Source: UBA4408 sp002389785 (GTDB lineage Bacteria > Bacteroidota > Bacteroidia > UBA4408). Taken from it: 64,000 nucleotides of DNA. Both the position numbers and the translations under genes were made by a program. Positions 15,241-26,300 of this stretch are shown piece by piece. Under the pieces are notes generated by a model. It ran no database searches, was not told the DNA's origin, and saw only the letters and a list, made by a program, of their open reading frames with translations. Numbering within the stretch: position 1 is the first letter of the stretch; each line of letters opens with the position of its first letter. Location: assembly GCA_035438985.1 (NCBI GenBank), contig DAORJK010000006.1, forward strand, positions 62,001 through 126,000. Reading direction: 5' to 3'.

Positions 15241-18126
15241 ATGGCAAAAAAAATAACTGAGGTAATTGACCATGATCAACTGGAAGTAATTGGTGCGCGG
15301 GTACACAACTTAAAAAACGTATCGGTAACTATACCGCGTAATCAGCTGGTTGTGATTACAGGTCTGAGCGGAAGTGGAAAATCTTCGCTAGCATTTGATA
15401 CCATTTATGCCGAAGGGCAACGACGCTATATTGAAAGCTTTTCAATATATGCCCGCCAATTTTTAGGAAATTTAGAACGACCGGATGTGGATAAGATTTC
15501 AGGATTAAGTCCGGTTATTTCCATAGAACAAAAAACCACCAATAAAAATCCACGCTCCACTGTGGGAACCATTACTGAAGTATATGATTTTATGCGCCTG
15601 CTGTTTGCACGCACTGCTGAAGCATTTTCATATGTAACCGGTGAAAAAATGGTGCGCTATTCCGACGATCAGATTATTCAATTGATTTTGGAAAATTTTG
15701 ATGGTAAAAGGGTTGGTATTTTAGCTCCTGTAGTGCGCGGTCGTAAAGGACATTACCGCGAACTTTTTGAAAATACCTTGAAGCAAGGTTACTTGCGTGC
15801 ACGTATCGATGGAACAGTGCAGGAACTTAAAGTACGCATGCAACTCGATCGATACAAAACACACACTATTGAGATCGTTATTGACCGTATTGAAGTTACA
15901 GCTGAAGCACGTCAACGCATTGCCGAATCGCTGAAGTTGGCGATGAAAATGGGAAAAAATGCCATCATGGTGATGGACCTCGACAGCGATGAAATTCGCC
16001 ATTACAGCCGAATGTTGATGTGTCCAACTTCAGGAATTTCATACGATGATCCTGCTCCAAATTTATTTTCATTTAACTCTCCTTTTGGCGCCTGTCACAA
16101 ATGCAATGGTCTTGGTTTTGTTTCGGAAATAGATATTGCTAAAATTATTCCCGACTCTAAAAAAAGTATCAAACGAGGTGGTATTGTACCTTTGGGAGAA
16201 TATAAAAATTCTTGGATTTTCAGCCAAATAGAAGCCATAGGTGATAAGTATGGTTTTGATATTAATACACCCATTGAAGAAATTTCGGAGGATGCCATCA
16301 ATACCATTTTATACGGCAGTGAAGAAATTTTAAAATCGCATCAGGATAAACGCAGCGAACATTCGCGCAGTTCAAGCTACTCGCTTGCGTTTGAAGGAAT
16401 CATTAATTTTATTGTTCGCCAACAAGAAGAACTTAGTTCTAAAGCGGTTGATAAATGGATTGATGCGTTTATGAATAAAATTTTGTGTCCGCAATGCAAA
16501 GGAGCACGCTTAAAAGAAGAATCACTTCATTTTAAAATCAATCAAAAAAATATAGCCCAACTGGCCACCTTAAGTATTTCCGATTTAAAAGAATGGTTTA
16601 GTTCTGTGGAAGAAAATATGACGGAGCGAAACCGTTTAATTGCAACTGAAATACTGAAAGAAATTAGAACGCGCATAGATTTTTTATTGAATGTTGGACT
16701 TGATTATTTAACGCTCAACCGAAGTTCACAATCTTTATCGGGTGGTGAAGCACAACGTATTCGACTTGCCACACAAATAGGTTCACAATTGGTGGGTGTA
16801 TTGTATATCCTGGACGAGCCAAGCATTGGTTTGCATCAACGCGATAATCAAAAACTGATTAAAGCCTTGCAGGATTTACGCGATATTGGAAATTCAGTGA
16901 TTGTGGTGGAGCACGATAAAGAAATGATTTTGAATGCTGATTATGTGCTTGATATCGGACCCAAGGCAGGAATCCATGGCGGAGCAATTGTTGCTGCCGG
17001 AACTCCTCAACAAATTTTAAAAAGCAATTCAATCACTGCAAATTATTTAACCGGAGAAAGAACTATTGTTATCCCACAACAACGCAGAAAAGGAAATAGT
17101 GAAACCATAGTATTGAAAGGTGCTAGCGGTAATAATTTAAAGAATTTGACAGTAAGTTTTCCATTGGGAAAATTAATTTGTGTTACCGGTGTATCTGGTA
17201 GTGGAAAATCGACCTTGATCAATGAAACACTTTATCCTATTTTAAACCAGCATTTTTATCGCTCGCATAAAAAACCGCTTGCTTATTCAAAAATTGAAGG
17301 ATTGAAGCACATAGATAAGGTGATTGAAATAGATCAATCGCCTATTGGCCGCACACCGCGTAGTAATCCTGCAACTTATACCAATGTTTTTGCCGATATC
17401 CGTAATTTGTATGCTGCTTTACCGGAGGCAAAAATCCGCGGTTATAAAGCCGGAAGATTTTCGTTTAATGTGAAAGGCGGAAGATGTGAAACCTGCCAAG
17501 GCGGGGGCGTAAAAACCATTGAAATGAATTTCTTGCCGGATGTATATGTTGAATGTGAAACCTGCTCTGGCAAGCGTTATAACCGCGAAACTCTGGAAGT
17601 ACGTTACAAAGGAAAATCAATCAGTGATGTGTTGAACATGACCATTGAAGACGCAGTTGATTTTTTTGAAAACATTCCTTCGATTTTGCAAAAAATAAAA
17701 ACGCTGAAAGAAGTTGGATTGGGTTATCTAACGTTGGGACAACAATCAACCACCTTGAGTGGTGGCGAAGCGCAACGAATTAAGTTAGCTGCCGAACTCT
17801 CAAAAAAAGATACCGGTAAAACATTTTATATTTTAGATGAACCTTCTACGGGATTGCATTTTGAAGACATACGCATTTTGTTGGATGTGCTGTATCGCTT
17901 TATAAACAACGGAAGCACTGTGTTAATTATTGAACACAATTTGGATATAATTAAAGTTGCCGATCACATTATCGATTTAGGAATGGAAGGCGGAGAAAAA
18001 GGTGGCGAATTAATTGTGGAAGGTACACCTGAAGAAATTATCAAAAATAAAAATAGCTTTACTGCGCATTATCTTAAACTAGAAATGGAAGAACACCAAA
18101 AATTAAATGCAGTTAAACAAATTTAA
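15241..18126 (+). CDS. uvrA: Excinuclease ABC subunit A
   Basis: This is the damage-recognition ATPase of nucleotide excision repair. The 961-residue protein has two ABC modules with Walker A motifs GLSGSGKSS (about 41-49) and GVSGSGKST (about 650-658), and two LSGGEAQRI signatures (about 500 and 840). The main zinc module near residue 750 is intact (CETCQGGG and CETCSGKR). In the other zinc site the first pair reads C-P-T-S instead of C-P-x-C while its second pair CHKC is intact, so one ligand is missing. That may be a lineage habit. uvrB is not in the window. Confidence 0.98.
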   Translation: MAKKITEVIDHDQLEVIGARVHNLKNVSVTIPRNQLVVITGLSGSGKSSLAFDTIYAEGQRRYIESFSIYARQFLGNLERPDVDKISGLSPVISIEQKTTNKNPRSTVGTITEVYDFMRLLFARTAEAFSYVTGEKMVRYSDDQIIQLILENFDGKRVGILAPVVRGRKGHYRELFENTLKQGYLRARIDGTVQELKVRMQLDRYKTHTIEIVIDRIEVTAEARQRIAESLKLAMKMGKNAIMVMDLDSDEIRHYSRMLMCPTSGISYDDPAPNLFSFNSPFGACHKCNGLGFVSEIDIAKIIPDSKKSIKRGGIVPLGEYKNSWIFSQIEAIGDKYGFDINTPIEEISEDAINTILYGSEEILKSHQDKRSEHSRSSSYSLAFEGIINFIVRQQEELSSKAVDKWIDAFMNKILCPQCKGARLKEESLHFKINQKNIAQLATLSISDLKEWFSSVEENMTERNRLIATEILKEIRTRIDFLLNVGLDYLTLNRSSQSLSGGEAQRIRLATQIGSQLVGVLYILDEPSIGLHQRDNQKLIKALQDLRDIGNSVIVVEHDKEMILNADYVLDIGPKAGIHGGAIVAAGTPQQILKSNSITANYLTGERTIVIPQQRRKGNSETIVLKGASGNNLKNLTVSFPLGKLICVTGVSGSGKSTLINETLYPILNQHFYRSHKKPLAYSKIEGLKHIDKVIEIDQSPIGRTPRSNPATYTNVFADIRNLYAALPEAKIRGYKAGRFSFNVKGGRCETCQGGGVKTIEMNFLPDVYVECETCSGKRYNRETLEVRYKGKSISDVLNMTIEDAVDFFENIPSILQKIKTLKEVGLGYLTLGQQSTTLSGGEAQRIKLAAELSKKDTGKTFYILDEPSTGLHFEDIRILLDVLYRFINNGSTVLIIEHNLDIIKVADHIIDLGMEGGEKGGELIVEGTPEEIIKNKNSFTAHYLKLEMEEHQKLNAVKQI

Positions 18127-18160
18127 AAAAACGAATCATAACAATTAAATTAAAAATACG

Positions 18161-18868
18161 ATGTCAAATAATGAAGAAAAAATAAGAAAAGCTTTTGAAA
18201 ACCGCGATTGGAATGAAATAAAAGTACAAGACTCCTGGCAAATATTTAAAATTATGGCCGAGTTTGTTGAGGCTTTTGAAAAGCTGGGTAAAATTGGTCC
18301 CTGCGTATCAATTTTCGGATCTGCACGCACCAAACCCAACAGTCCGTATTATGAATTGGCAGAAGAAATCGCAAAAAAAGTTACTGAACACGGTTATGGC
18401 GTTATCACCGGCGGAGGTCCCGGAATTATGGAAGCAGCCAATAAAGGCGCACGTTCAGGAGGTGGTCGATCAGTTGGATTAAACATCGAATTACCGTTTG
18501 AACAATATTCCAATCCTTATATTGATACCGACAAATTAATCAATTTTGACTACTTTTTTGTTCGCAAAGTAATGTTTATGAAATATGCTCAGGGGTTTAT
18601 TGTTTTGCCGGGTGGGATGGGAACCTTAGATGAAATGTTTGAAGCAATTACCTTAATTCAAACACAAAAAATCGGACGATTTCCTATAATTTTAGTTGGA
18701 ATCAGTTACTGGAGCGGCTTGCTAGAATGGATAAAATCGACCATGCTTACTGCCAAAAATATCAATCCGGATGATTTAAATTTGATTACTTTGGTTGATA
18801 ATGCCGACGATGCCGTTAAGGAAATCAACCGTTTTTATTCGAAGTATTTACTGAAACCAAATTTTTAA
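18161..18868 (+). CDS. LOG-family protein (putative cytokinin riboside 5'-monophosphate phosphoribohydrolase)
   Basis: The 235-residue Rossmann-fold protein carries the two LOG motifs: a glycine-rich TGGGPGIMEAAN at residues 83-94 and PGGMGTLDE at 150-158, the latter being the phosphoribohydrolase active site. Family members remove ribose-5-phosphate from N6-modified AMP or from ordinary nucleoside monophosphates. In bacteria without a cytokinin role the physiological substrate is usually unknown. It follows uvrA by 34 bp and is closed by a strong terminator. Confidence 0.9.
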   Translation: MSNNEEKIRKAFENRDWNEIKVQDSWQIFKIMAEFVEAFEKLGKIGPCVSIFGSARTKPNSPYYELAEEIAKKVTEHGYGVITGGGPGIMEAANKGARSGGGRSVGLNIELPFEQYSNPYIDTDKLINFDYFFVRKVMFMKYAQGFIVLPGGMGTLDEMFEAITLIQTQKIGRFPIILVGISYWSGLLEWIKSTMLTAKNINPDDLNLITLVDNADDAVKEINRFYSKYLLKPNF

Positions 18869-18885
18869 TCTCTTATTATTCCTGT

Positions 18886-18917
18886 AAAAACAGCAATTCG
18901 TATTGCTGTTTTTTTTT
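18886..18917 (+). terminator. Intrinsic terminator after the LOG-family gene
   Basis: A perfect 12-bp stem (18886-18897 with 18902-18913) closes a 4-nt loop TCGT. The right arm runs into an uninterrupted T-tract ending at 18917. It starts 18 bp after the stop codon. Confidence 0.9.
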
Positions 18918-19137
18918 GCCTTTATCTCAAGCTTTACAAGTGATAAAATTTGAGAATAATAGTTTTTGCATTAAAAACTCCTCGGTAAATTCTCGTTAGT
19001 TTTGTGATTTAAATCATGCTTTTGTAGTTCTTGATAAAACACACAAAATACAGCATTCCAAGGCTGTTTTCATTTTAACATTTTTGTGTTTATAACTAAG
19101 GGTTTAATAACTCGACATTGCTGATAAAAAAAATTAT
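18918..19137. other. Non-coding region before the envelope locus
   Basis: After the terminator, about 220 bp of AT-rich sequence hold no recognisable gene or RNA. It leads into the promoter at 19140-19168. The wider gene-free gap is 18869-19190. Confidence 0.6.
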
Positions 19138-19139
19138 TT

Positions 19140-19168
19140 TTGTTACGATAGCCTGTTTTATAGATTTG
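19140..19168 (+). promoter_or_regulatory. Putative Bacteroidota promoter of the envelope/SPOR locus
   Basis: TTG at 19140-19142 and TAGATTTG at 19161-19168 are separated by 18 bp, which fits the Bacteroidota consensus TTG-N17-23-TAnnTTTG. The start codon follows 22 bp later. This is the best two-part promoter match in the window. Confidence 0.6.
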
Positions 19169-19190
19169 AATCTAATTAAAACCAATAGCA

Positions 19191-20573
19191 ATGATTAAAT
19201 ACCTGGTATTACTTTTCAACGTAATGGGAATTCTGTTTTTCAAAACATTTTTTGAAACGGAGCCAATTACCGTGGCCCACAATTTTCCAGAGACAGTAGT
19301 AACCGGAGGAGAATATGTAGTGGAAGTAAAAATAAATAAAAATACAGTTGGGGGATTTGCAGAATTAAAACAGATTTTACCAAATGGATTTAACGCAAGC
19401 ATCATTGACAGCAGAAAAGGAACTTTCTCATTTAGCGATCATGAGGTTAAAATTATTTGGATGACTTTGCCGGATGATGCCGAATTTACCGTGAAATATA
19501 AAATAACCGTATTGGCAGAAGCCAGCGGACAAAATCAGGTAGTTGGAACTTTTGCTTATCTCGACAACAATCAGAAAGCAATAGTAAATTTAGAAACTAA
19601 ACCGGTGCTGGTTGCAACCGGAAGTGTTCCCTCAGAAAATAGTGTGGTTGCTACAAGTTCGCCGGTTAGCAATTTACCGGTGTTTTGCGAACGAAGCATT
19701 AGCAGTGTAAGTCAAGCTGATCCAAAAATTTTAGTGAGTGTTAAAATTAAGAATGATTCTATCAGCGGTTTTGCTAAGTTGGAAGAATTAATACCTGACG
19801 GTTATGTTGCTTCATCAGCTGAAGTACACAATGCAGTATTTTCGTTTGTTGATCAAAAAGTAAAATTTTTATGGATGTCTTTTCCTTTTGAAAAGGAATT
19901 TACTGTTTCGTATTTCCTGGTTCCTCAAGCCGAAAGTAACGATACACTTCAATTAAACGGTTATCTGTCATTTACAATTGCTGAAGAAACCAAAAAATTC
20001 ACGCTTGCTACAAGCAGCTTTTTGAAGGCCAAAAACGAAGTTGTTTCTTCGAAGGAATCTTCAACAGCAGCCACAGTTGCAAATTCGGAAAACGAAAACA
20101 AGATACAAATTGAACAACCCGAAACTACTGCTGTTGCTGAATCTAAAACAGTTAATACCATCGAAGCAGAAAAAACAACTTCTTCCGGAAGTATTGCAGA
20201 AGCAGCCATGCAAATCAACGAGCAGTCGAAATCTACTTCACCTTTAGGAAAATCTTCGGAAGAAAAGCAAACAACAATGTCGTCTACCGGTGTGGAATAC
20301 CGAGTTCAAATTTGTGCTACACGCAAACCGGTTGAAATAACGTATTTACAATCTACTTACAAACTAACAGAAAACCTTTATGCAGAGATGCATGAAGGTT
20401 GGCACAAATTTACAGTGAACACAGTTTCGGAGTATAAAGCAGCTCGTGATAAACGCGAAGAACTTCGCCAAAATGAAGCTATTAAAGGTCCGTTTGTTAC
20501 TGCCTATAATGCAGGAACAAGAATTTCAGTGCAGGAAGCGTTAATGATTGCCAATCAAAAATGGGTGCGATAA
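19191..20573 (+). CDS. Envelope protein with two beta-sandwich-like repeats and a C-terminal SPOR-like domain
   Basis: The function is not recognised. The 460-residue protein has an N-terminal hydrophobic segment. Two homologous repeats follow (about 23-135 and 165-275), each with a GGFAELKQILPNGF-like or SGFAKLEELIPDGY-like core and a later W-M-x-x-P segment, resembling immunoglobulin-like or DUF11-like folds. After a Ser/Thr/Glu-rich linker (about 280-365) comes a C-terminal SPOR-like domain beginning YRVQICA and ending AYNAGTRISVQEAL. SPOR domains normally bind denuded peptidoglycan. This last domain is related to repeats in the next gene and in the 2261-residue protein at 52-59 kb. The next gene starts 21 bp downstream. 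Confidence 0.7.
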   Translation: MIKYLVLLFNVMGILFFKTFFETEPITVAHNFPETVVTGGEYVVEVKINKNTVGGFAELKQILPNGFNASIIDSRKGTFSFSDHEVKIIWMTLPDDAEFTVKYKITVLAEASGQNQVVGTFAYLDNNQKAIVNLETKPVLVATGSVPSENSVVATSSPVSNLPVFCERSISSVSQADPKILVSVKIKNDSISGFAKLEELIPDGYVASSAEVHNAVFSFVDQKVKFLWMSFPFEKEFTVSYFLVPQAESNDTLQLNGYLSFTIAEETKKFTLATSSFLKAKNEVVSSKESSTAATVANSENENKIQIEQPETTAVAESKTVNTIEAEKTTSSGSIAEAAMQINEQSKSTSPLGKSSEEKQTTMSSTGVEYRVQICATRKPVEITYLQSTYKLTENLYAEMHEGWHKFTVNTVSEYKAARDKREELRQNEAIKGPFVTAYNAGTRISVQEALMIANQKWVR

Positions 20574-20594
20574 TTTAAACCAGTAAAGCAAGCA

Positions 20595-22661
20595 ATGATG
20601 AATAAAAAAATTCTACTTCTGAATATTCTGCTTTTAGCCGGATATATTGCTTTTGGCCAAAAATCCGACTCTACACCGGATACCTCAACAACTGAAAAAA
20701 TTAGCTTACCCAAACCGATTATAGGCTTAGGCATTGGCATGTTTTCGTTTTATGGAGAGTTAAGCGATAAAAAATTTGCAAATCCCATGGTAAGTAGAGT
20801 TGCTTATGAATTATCAGTTAGCGAAGATTTAAATGATTATTTCAACATGCGTTTTTATACCTTGTTTGGTAAATTAGGTGCCAATGAGCGTGGTGTTGAC
20901 CGCAACTTGAATTTTGAATCAAGTATTCGTTTGGGTGGAGTAAACATGACTTACAACTTCGGAAATTTTTTAAAAAAGGATCGCATTATTTCTCCTTACA
21001 TCACAACCGGAATCGAAACTTTTGAATTTTTATCTAAAACCGATTTGAAAGACGCAAATGGAAATACCTACCATTACTGGAAAGACGGTTCAATAAAAAA
21101 TATTTCTGAAGATAGCCCCAATGCCTCGTCTGCAGTAGTGCTTCAACGCGATTATAAATACGAATCAGATTTGCGTGAAGCAAATTTAGATAAGGCCGGT
21201 AAATATGGCGAACGTTCAATGGCTATTCCTGTTGGGCTAGGTGCAGTTTTACATGTTTGCGACCGCCTCGATTTTAAAATTGGAACTACCGTGCATTTCA
21301 CCTTTACCGATAATATTGACAATGTAAGTTCACGTGGCGAAGGGGTAAGACAAGGGGATGGAAAAAACGACCGATTTGTGATGACATCATTTTCTTTGAA
21401 TTATCGCTTACAAGGCAAAGACAAGAAAAAAGAAATTGAGGAAGAAGCAGTTGATTACTTAGCCAGCGATGCCGACGATGAAGATGGTGATGGGGTAATA
21501 GATATGTTGGATGAAAGCCCTTTCACACCCAAAGGCGAAGCTGTAAATTCAAAAGGAGTTCCACTGGATGGTGACAAAGATTTAATTTTTAATTACCTCG
21601 ACGAAGAAGTTGAATCAAGATCGTTAGCTATTGTAAATGCAAAAGGAGTTGAATATACCGATACAATGATGGTTGTTGAGTACGGTATGTATATGGATTC
21701 GACAGGCGCTTATGCCCAAAAAGTAGATCTCAACGATAAAAACAATGCCGATAAGTTGAACATTTACAAAGTACAATTAGGTGCCTACAAAAAAGGAATT
21801 CCACCTGAATTGATTAATAAATTTTTAAGTATTAAAGATTTACAAAGCACAAAGGTTGGAGATTCATTAACCGTTTACACCGCAGGAAAATATGCTGAAT
21901 ATACAGATGCTGCAACGCGTAAAAATTCATTAGTAAAAAATGGAATTAATGAAGCAGCGGTAGTTGTTCAAAGCCAAAATAAATTTATCCAGGTGAACGG
22001 TCCAATCGACAAGAATACAAAAGCCCGAAAAGGTACTCCGGTTCCTGTAGCAGATGTATCTGCCGAAAGCAATGAAGTTGTGTTTAGAGTACAAGTTGGT
22101 GCTTACCGTGGAAGCGTTTCAAAAGAAGTATTTGGCGATTTACCACAGTTGATTTCCTTCCTAGGTGAAAATGGAATTACCCGTTATGTTACAGGAAATT
22201 TTGCCAGCTATAATGAAGCAGCCAAAGCCAAAATCGATATCTTGTTAAAAGGATTTGAAGGAGCCTTTGTGGTTGCTTACAAGGGGGGCAAAAGAGTAGC
22301 ACTTCAATCGGTAGGTGCCGATATGCTGCAAAAAGAAGCCATTGAAGACAATGAAACAGATAAGGAAGTAAATGGAATTACCAAGGAGAAAATTTATTTT
22401 ACCATTCAAATCGGCAATTTCAAAAGTGATGTCCCTGCAGAATTATTAAATAAATATGTTTCGATTAAGGATATAGAAGCTGAAAAATTGCCTAGTGGTA
22501 ATACCCGTTATACTGTTGGAAAATATGGCGATTACGCTTCAGCCCTTTCTCGCAAAAATGAATTAATTAGTCAGTACAAAATTGACGGAGCATTTATTAT
22601 TGCATTTTTTAATGGCCGTCAAATAGACATGAACGAAGCAAAAGAATTATTAAACAAATAA
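20595..22661 (+). CDS. Outer-membrane-type protein with a calcium-repeat linker and three SPOR-like domains
   Basis: The 688-residue protein has a signal peptide (about 1-23, ending GYIAFG before Gln). Residues 40-280 look like an outer-membrane beta-barrel or PorT/OmpW-like sheet (FSFYGELSD, repeated alternating strands). A thrombospondin type 3-like acidic segment DADDEDGDGVIDMLDESPF lies near 290-312. Three SPOR-like repeats of about 80 residues follow, starting YKVQLGAYKKGIP (about 389), FRVQVGAYRGSV (about 496) and FTIQIGNFKSDVP (about 599). The layout is like OmpA-family porins, but SPOR-like repeats replace the OmpA peptidoglycan-binding domain. Two ATG codons are in tandem at the start; either may be used. 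Confidence 0.75.
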   Translation: MMNKKILLLNILLLAGYIAFGQKSDSTPDTSTTEKISLPKPIIGLGIGMFSFYGELSDKKFANPMVSRVAYELSVSEDLNDYFNMRFYTLFGKLGANERGVDRNLNFESSIRLGGVNMTYNFGNFLKKDRIISPYITTGIETFEFLSKTDLKDANGNTYHYWKDGSIKNISEDSPNASSAVVLQRDYKYESDLREANLDKAGKYGERSMAIPVGLGAVLHVCDRLDFKIGTTVHFTFTDNIDNVSSRGEGVRQGDGKNDRFVMTSFSLNYRLQGKDKKKEIEEEAVDYLASDADDEDGDGVIDMLDESPFTPKGEAVNSKGVPLDGDKDLIFNYLDEEVESRSLAIVNAKGVEYTDTMMVVEYGMYMDSTGAYAQKVDLNDKNNADKLNIYKVQLGAYKKGIPPELINKFLSIKDLQSTKVGDSLTVYTAGKYAEYTDAATRKNSLVKNGINEAAVVVQSQNKFIQVNGPIDKNTKARKGTPVPVADVSAESNEVVFRVQVGAYRGSVSKEVFGDLPQLISFLGENGITRYVTGNFASYNEAAKAKIDILLKGFEGAFVVAYKGGKRVALQSVGADMLQKEAIEDNETDKEVNGITKEKIYFTIQIGNFKSDVPAELLNKYVSIKDIEAEKLPSGNTRYTVGKYGDYASALSRKNELISQYKIDGAFIIAFFNGRQIDMNEAKELLNK

Positions 22662-22672
22662 ACCATTTACTT

Positions 22673-23365
22673 ATGAAACTAAGATGTATTATAGTTGATG
22701 ATGATGAAAATTCACGAAGTGTAATTGAGCATTGTGTTAGTAAAACCGACTTTTTAAGTTTGGAAGGCATTTATTCAAGTGCAAAAGATGCATTGGTTGG
22801 ACTAAAATCAAAACCTGCCGATGTAATTTTTTTGGATGTAGAAATGCCTGAAATGAGTGGCATTGATTTTATGAAAACCTTTACCGATATACCTCAGGTG
22901 GTAATTGTAACTTCTAAAAAAGAATATGCAGCCGAAGCTTACGACTACAATGTTACCGATTTTGTTTCGAAGCCTATTGATTATGCACGTTTTTTAAAAG
23001 CTGCTGAAAAAGCACGTGAAATGCATTCAAGCATCACCCGCAGTGAAATTAATTTGGATGAAATTTTTATAAAAAAGGATTCCCGATTGATAAAGCTACA
23101 TGCGAATGAAATTAATTGGATAGAGGCATTATCTGATTATGTAAATATTTATACCACAGGTCAACGCTATACGGTGCTAACCACCATGAAAGGCATAGAA
23201 AGTAAATTGCCTCCTAAAGATTTTGCACGGGTACATCGTTCCTATATTATTCGTATTGATAAAATCAAAGAGATTGAAGCAAATACTGTTTTTATTGGTG
23301 AAAATGCAATACCAATTAGTCGTTCTCACAAGGAAGCATTATTGAAAAAACTTAATCTGCTTTAA
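22673..23365 (+). CDS. LytTR-family response regulator
   Basis: The 230-residue protein has a receiver domain with acidic pocket D9-D11 and phospho-acceptor Asp55 (VIFLDVEMPEMSG). It is followed from about residue 130 by a LytTR DNA-binding domain (IFIKKDSRLIKL, WIEALSDYVNIYT, FARVHRSYIIRIDKI). It is expected to be a phosphorylation-controlled transcription factor. No LytS-type sensor kinase is adjacent. It sits between two envelope protein genes with 11-bp and 22-bp gaps, so it is probably in the same operon and may regulate envelope genes. Confidence 0.93.
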   Translation: MKLRCIIVDDDENSRSVIEHCVSKTDFLSLEGIYSSAKDALVGLKSKPADVIFLDVEMPEMSGIDFMKTFTDIPQVVIVTSKKEYAAEAYDYNVTDFVSKPIDYARFLKAAEKAREMHSSITRSEINLDEIFIKKDSRLIKLHANEINWIEALSDYVNIYTTGQRYTVLTTMKGIESKLPPKDFARVHRSYIIRIDKIKEIEANTVFIGENAIPISRSHKEALLKKLNLL

Positions 23366-23387
23366 CAAAAAGGCAATTATTGCATTT

Positions 23388-26300
23388 ATGAAATATCTTT
23401 TAAGGTCTGTATTGCTGTTAATTCTATGCTTGAATGGAATTAATGGCTACGCATCCGGAAAGGTATCGAGCAATGATTCGTTAAAATACATCCAATATTC
23501 AAATTCCCGATTGCTTAGCCAGGCGCGAAAAGCAGCTGCGAATGATGTGTACGATGAAGCCAAAACCATGTACCTGATTTTGCTGCAACGCGATTCACTA
23601 AATCCTTTGTATAATTATGAATGTGGATTGAATTTTTTCCTCAATTTATTTGAGCAACCATTATCTCTCCCCTATTTTGAACGTACTATTCAATACTCAG
23701 GAAAGGACACCATTACCAAAGCCTTTTATTATTTAGGTCAGGCATTTCAGCTCAACAACCGCTACGATGAGGCTACCAAAGCCTACTTAAATTACAAGCG
23801 TTTTATTTCGAAAAACAAAGCTGAATTAGCCGATCTGGAGAAAAAAATACAACAATGCCAACAAGGAAAAGGCTATTTGGCTACCTTCAATAATATTGTA
23901 AATATTGACAATGTTGGAAACAATGTTAACACCGATGAAGCTGAATATGTTCCTGTTGTTAAAGGTGATGAATCGGTGATGTATTTTACTGCCCGACGCA
24001 AAAGTAATGTTGGCGGTGAATTGGATCAGGAATCGAACCGTTTCTTTGAAGATATGTTTATCAGCAAGGGAGAAAATGGTGTTTTTCATGTGGGTGAGCG
24101 TTTTTCGTTGGGTGATACCTTAACGAAGAAACTACGCAATACCGGAGCACACGAGTCGGTAGTTTCCTTATCGTACGATGAAAAACTGTTAATCACTTAT
24201 AAAAATAATTCATTGTGGTATAGCGAATGGATAGGGAATTCATGGTCGAAACCAATAAGATTTGGAAAAAATATTAACCGGGGCGAATACCAAAATCATG
24301 GAAGCTTATCAGCCGGAAATGATTCTTTGTATTTTTCGAGCAATGCCAGTGAAGGTTATGGTGGTATGGATATTTATTTGAGTGTAAAAAATGCGGATGG
24401 AAAATGGGGTAAAGCACAAAATCTGGGTGCAACCATCAATACTGCCGAAGATGAAGACAGTCCGAGCATTGGATTTGATAACCATACGCTCTATTTTTCT
24501 TCAAAGGGACATAATTCAATGGGCGGGTTTGATGTGTTTAAATCTGAATTTAAAGATGGACAATGGTCGCCCCCACTAAATTTGGGTATGCCGGTTAATT
24601 CTTCAGGCGATGATATTTATTTCAAGTACGACAAGAATAAAAAGCAGGCTTATTTTTCTTCCTCCCGGCAAAAAGGTTTTGGCGATTATGATATTTATCG
24701 CCTGATCGATTATAATTCGCCTCGTTTTGATGATTGCCAATATTTAAATGCATTACCTGCTTTTCCAATAAGTATGAGTGCTGCATCTATGGCTGCTCCT
24801 AAAATGGCCAATTTGGATTATCGATGGGAATTTGATAATGGCAAACAAGCAAGCGGTGAAAATGTTGAACTAAATTTTACAGAACCGGGCGAACATCGCG
24901 TAAAATTATATGTACTCGATCCTATAGCTTCTACCCTCGTTTACGAAAAAGATACCATCATCAAATTGCTAAACTTCAATACGCCATATTTTACTAGTCC
25001 TGATACGGTTTCAATAGATTCAGTTATACAAGTAAATGGAACTCCTAAAAATATTGAAGATTCGAAAGTATTAAAGTACAATTGGAGTTTTGGCGACTCA
25101 ACAGCAATTATCGATAGTTCGACAGCAAGTCATAATTACGCAACACCCGGAAACTATGAGGTAAAATTAAGCATGGTTGCCCGCAATGATTCAACCGATA
25201 AAATAGTTCAAAAATGCGTTACAAAAAATATTACTGTTTTGAACAAAGAAGATTACATGAATTATTATTTAAAATCGGTGGTTCGCGCCAATAAACGAAA
25301 AGGATTTAATTCAGACATGCTTGGATTAACCCATCTCGAATTTTTGGCTCCTGATACTTCTACCTTAACCTTGGAAAATTTGTTTGATGCCTCTCCTGTA
25401 TTTATCCCTAATTCAAAGATACTATCGTACAACTGGAATTTTGGAGATACTTTAAAGCGAATTAAAACCACTCAAATTAAACATGTGTTCGACAGTGTAA
25501 AAATATATGAAGTAAAATTAAATGTGGTGTATCAAAACGATTCAACCAAAGGTATTTATGAGCAAAGTATTAAAAAAAATGTAGTAGTGGTGAGTCCTGA
25601 TAATTATGAGAAAATACAAGCTCGAAAAGATTCCCTTTCCAGAAAATCGTTTGAAACTTCTGTATTGGAAAAATCTACAGTTGATTTTATAGCTCCTGAT
25701 ACAACTACCTTAAACCTGAAAAATATATTTAATTCTCAACCGGTAAAAATTGCCGATTCAAAAATTTTAGAATATAAATGGACCATTGGTGATTCAGTTC
25801 AAAAAGTAAAAACAACACGCATTTCGCATGCATTCGATACCCTTGGAAGCATACCTGTGAAATTAGATATTACCTATCAAAACAATAAGTCAAAAGGAAT
25901 TTACGAAACTTCAATTACTAAAAATATTACCGTTATCGATACACAGGCCTTTAAAAATGTGTTGCTCGAACGTTTTGAAAAACTGGCTGAGGCATCAAAA
26001 AATATGCAGCCCCAAAAACCCGAATTGGAAATAATTGCCCCCGATACAACCACACTAAATTTACTTACCGAATTTAAGTCTGTTTCTCCTAATAAACTTG
26101 CAGAAGAGCCTGTAAAATCTACCTGGAACTTTGGCGATTCAACCCGTGTTTTATCCGGAGCTAAAACCAATTATAGTTTTAAGGATACCGGTAGCTTTCC
26201 AATTGTGTTGGATGCAGTATTTCAAAATGCGGTAACCGGCAAATTTGAAAAAAGCACACTGCAAAAATCGATAGAGGTACTCGACACAGCCGCTTACAAA

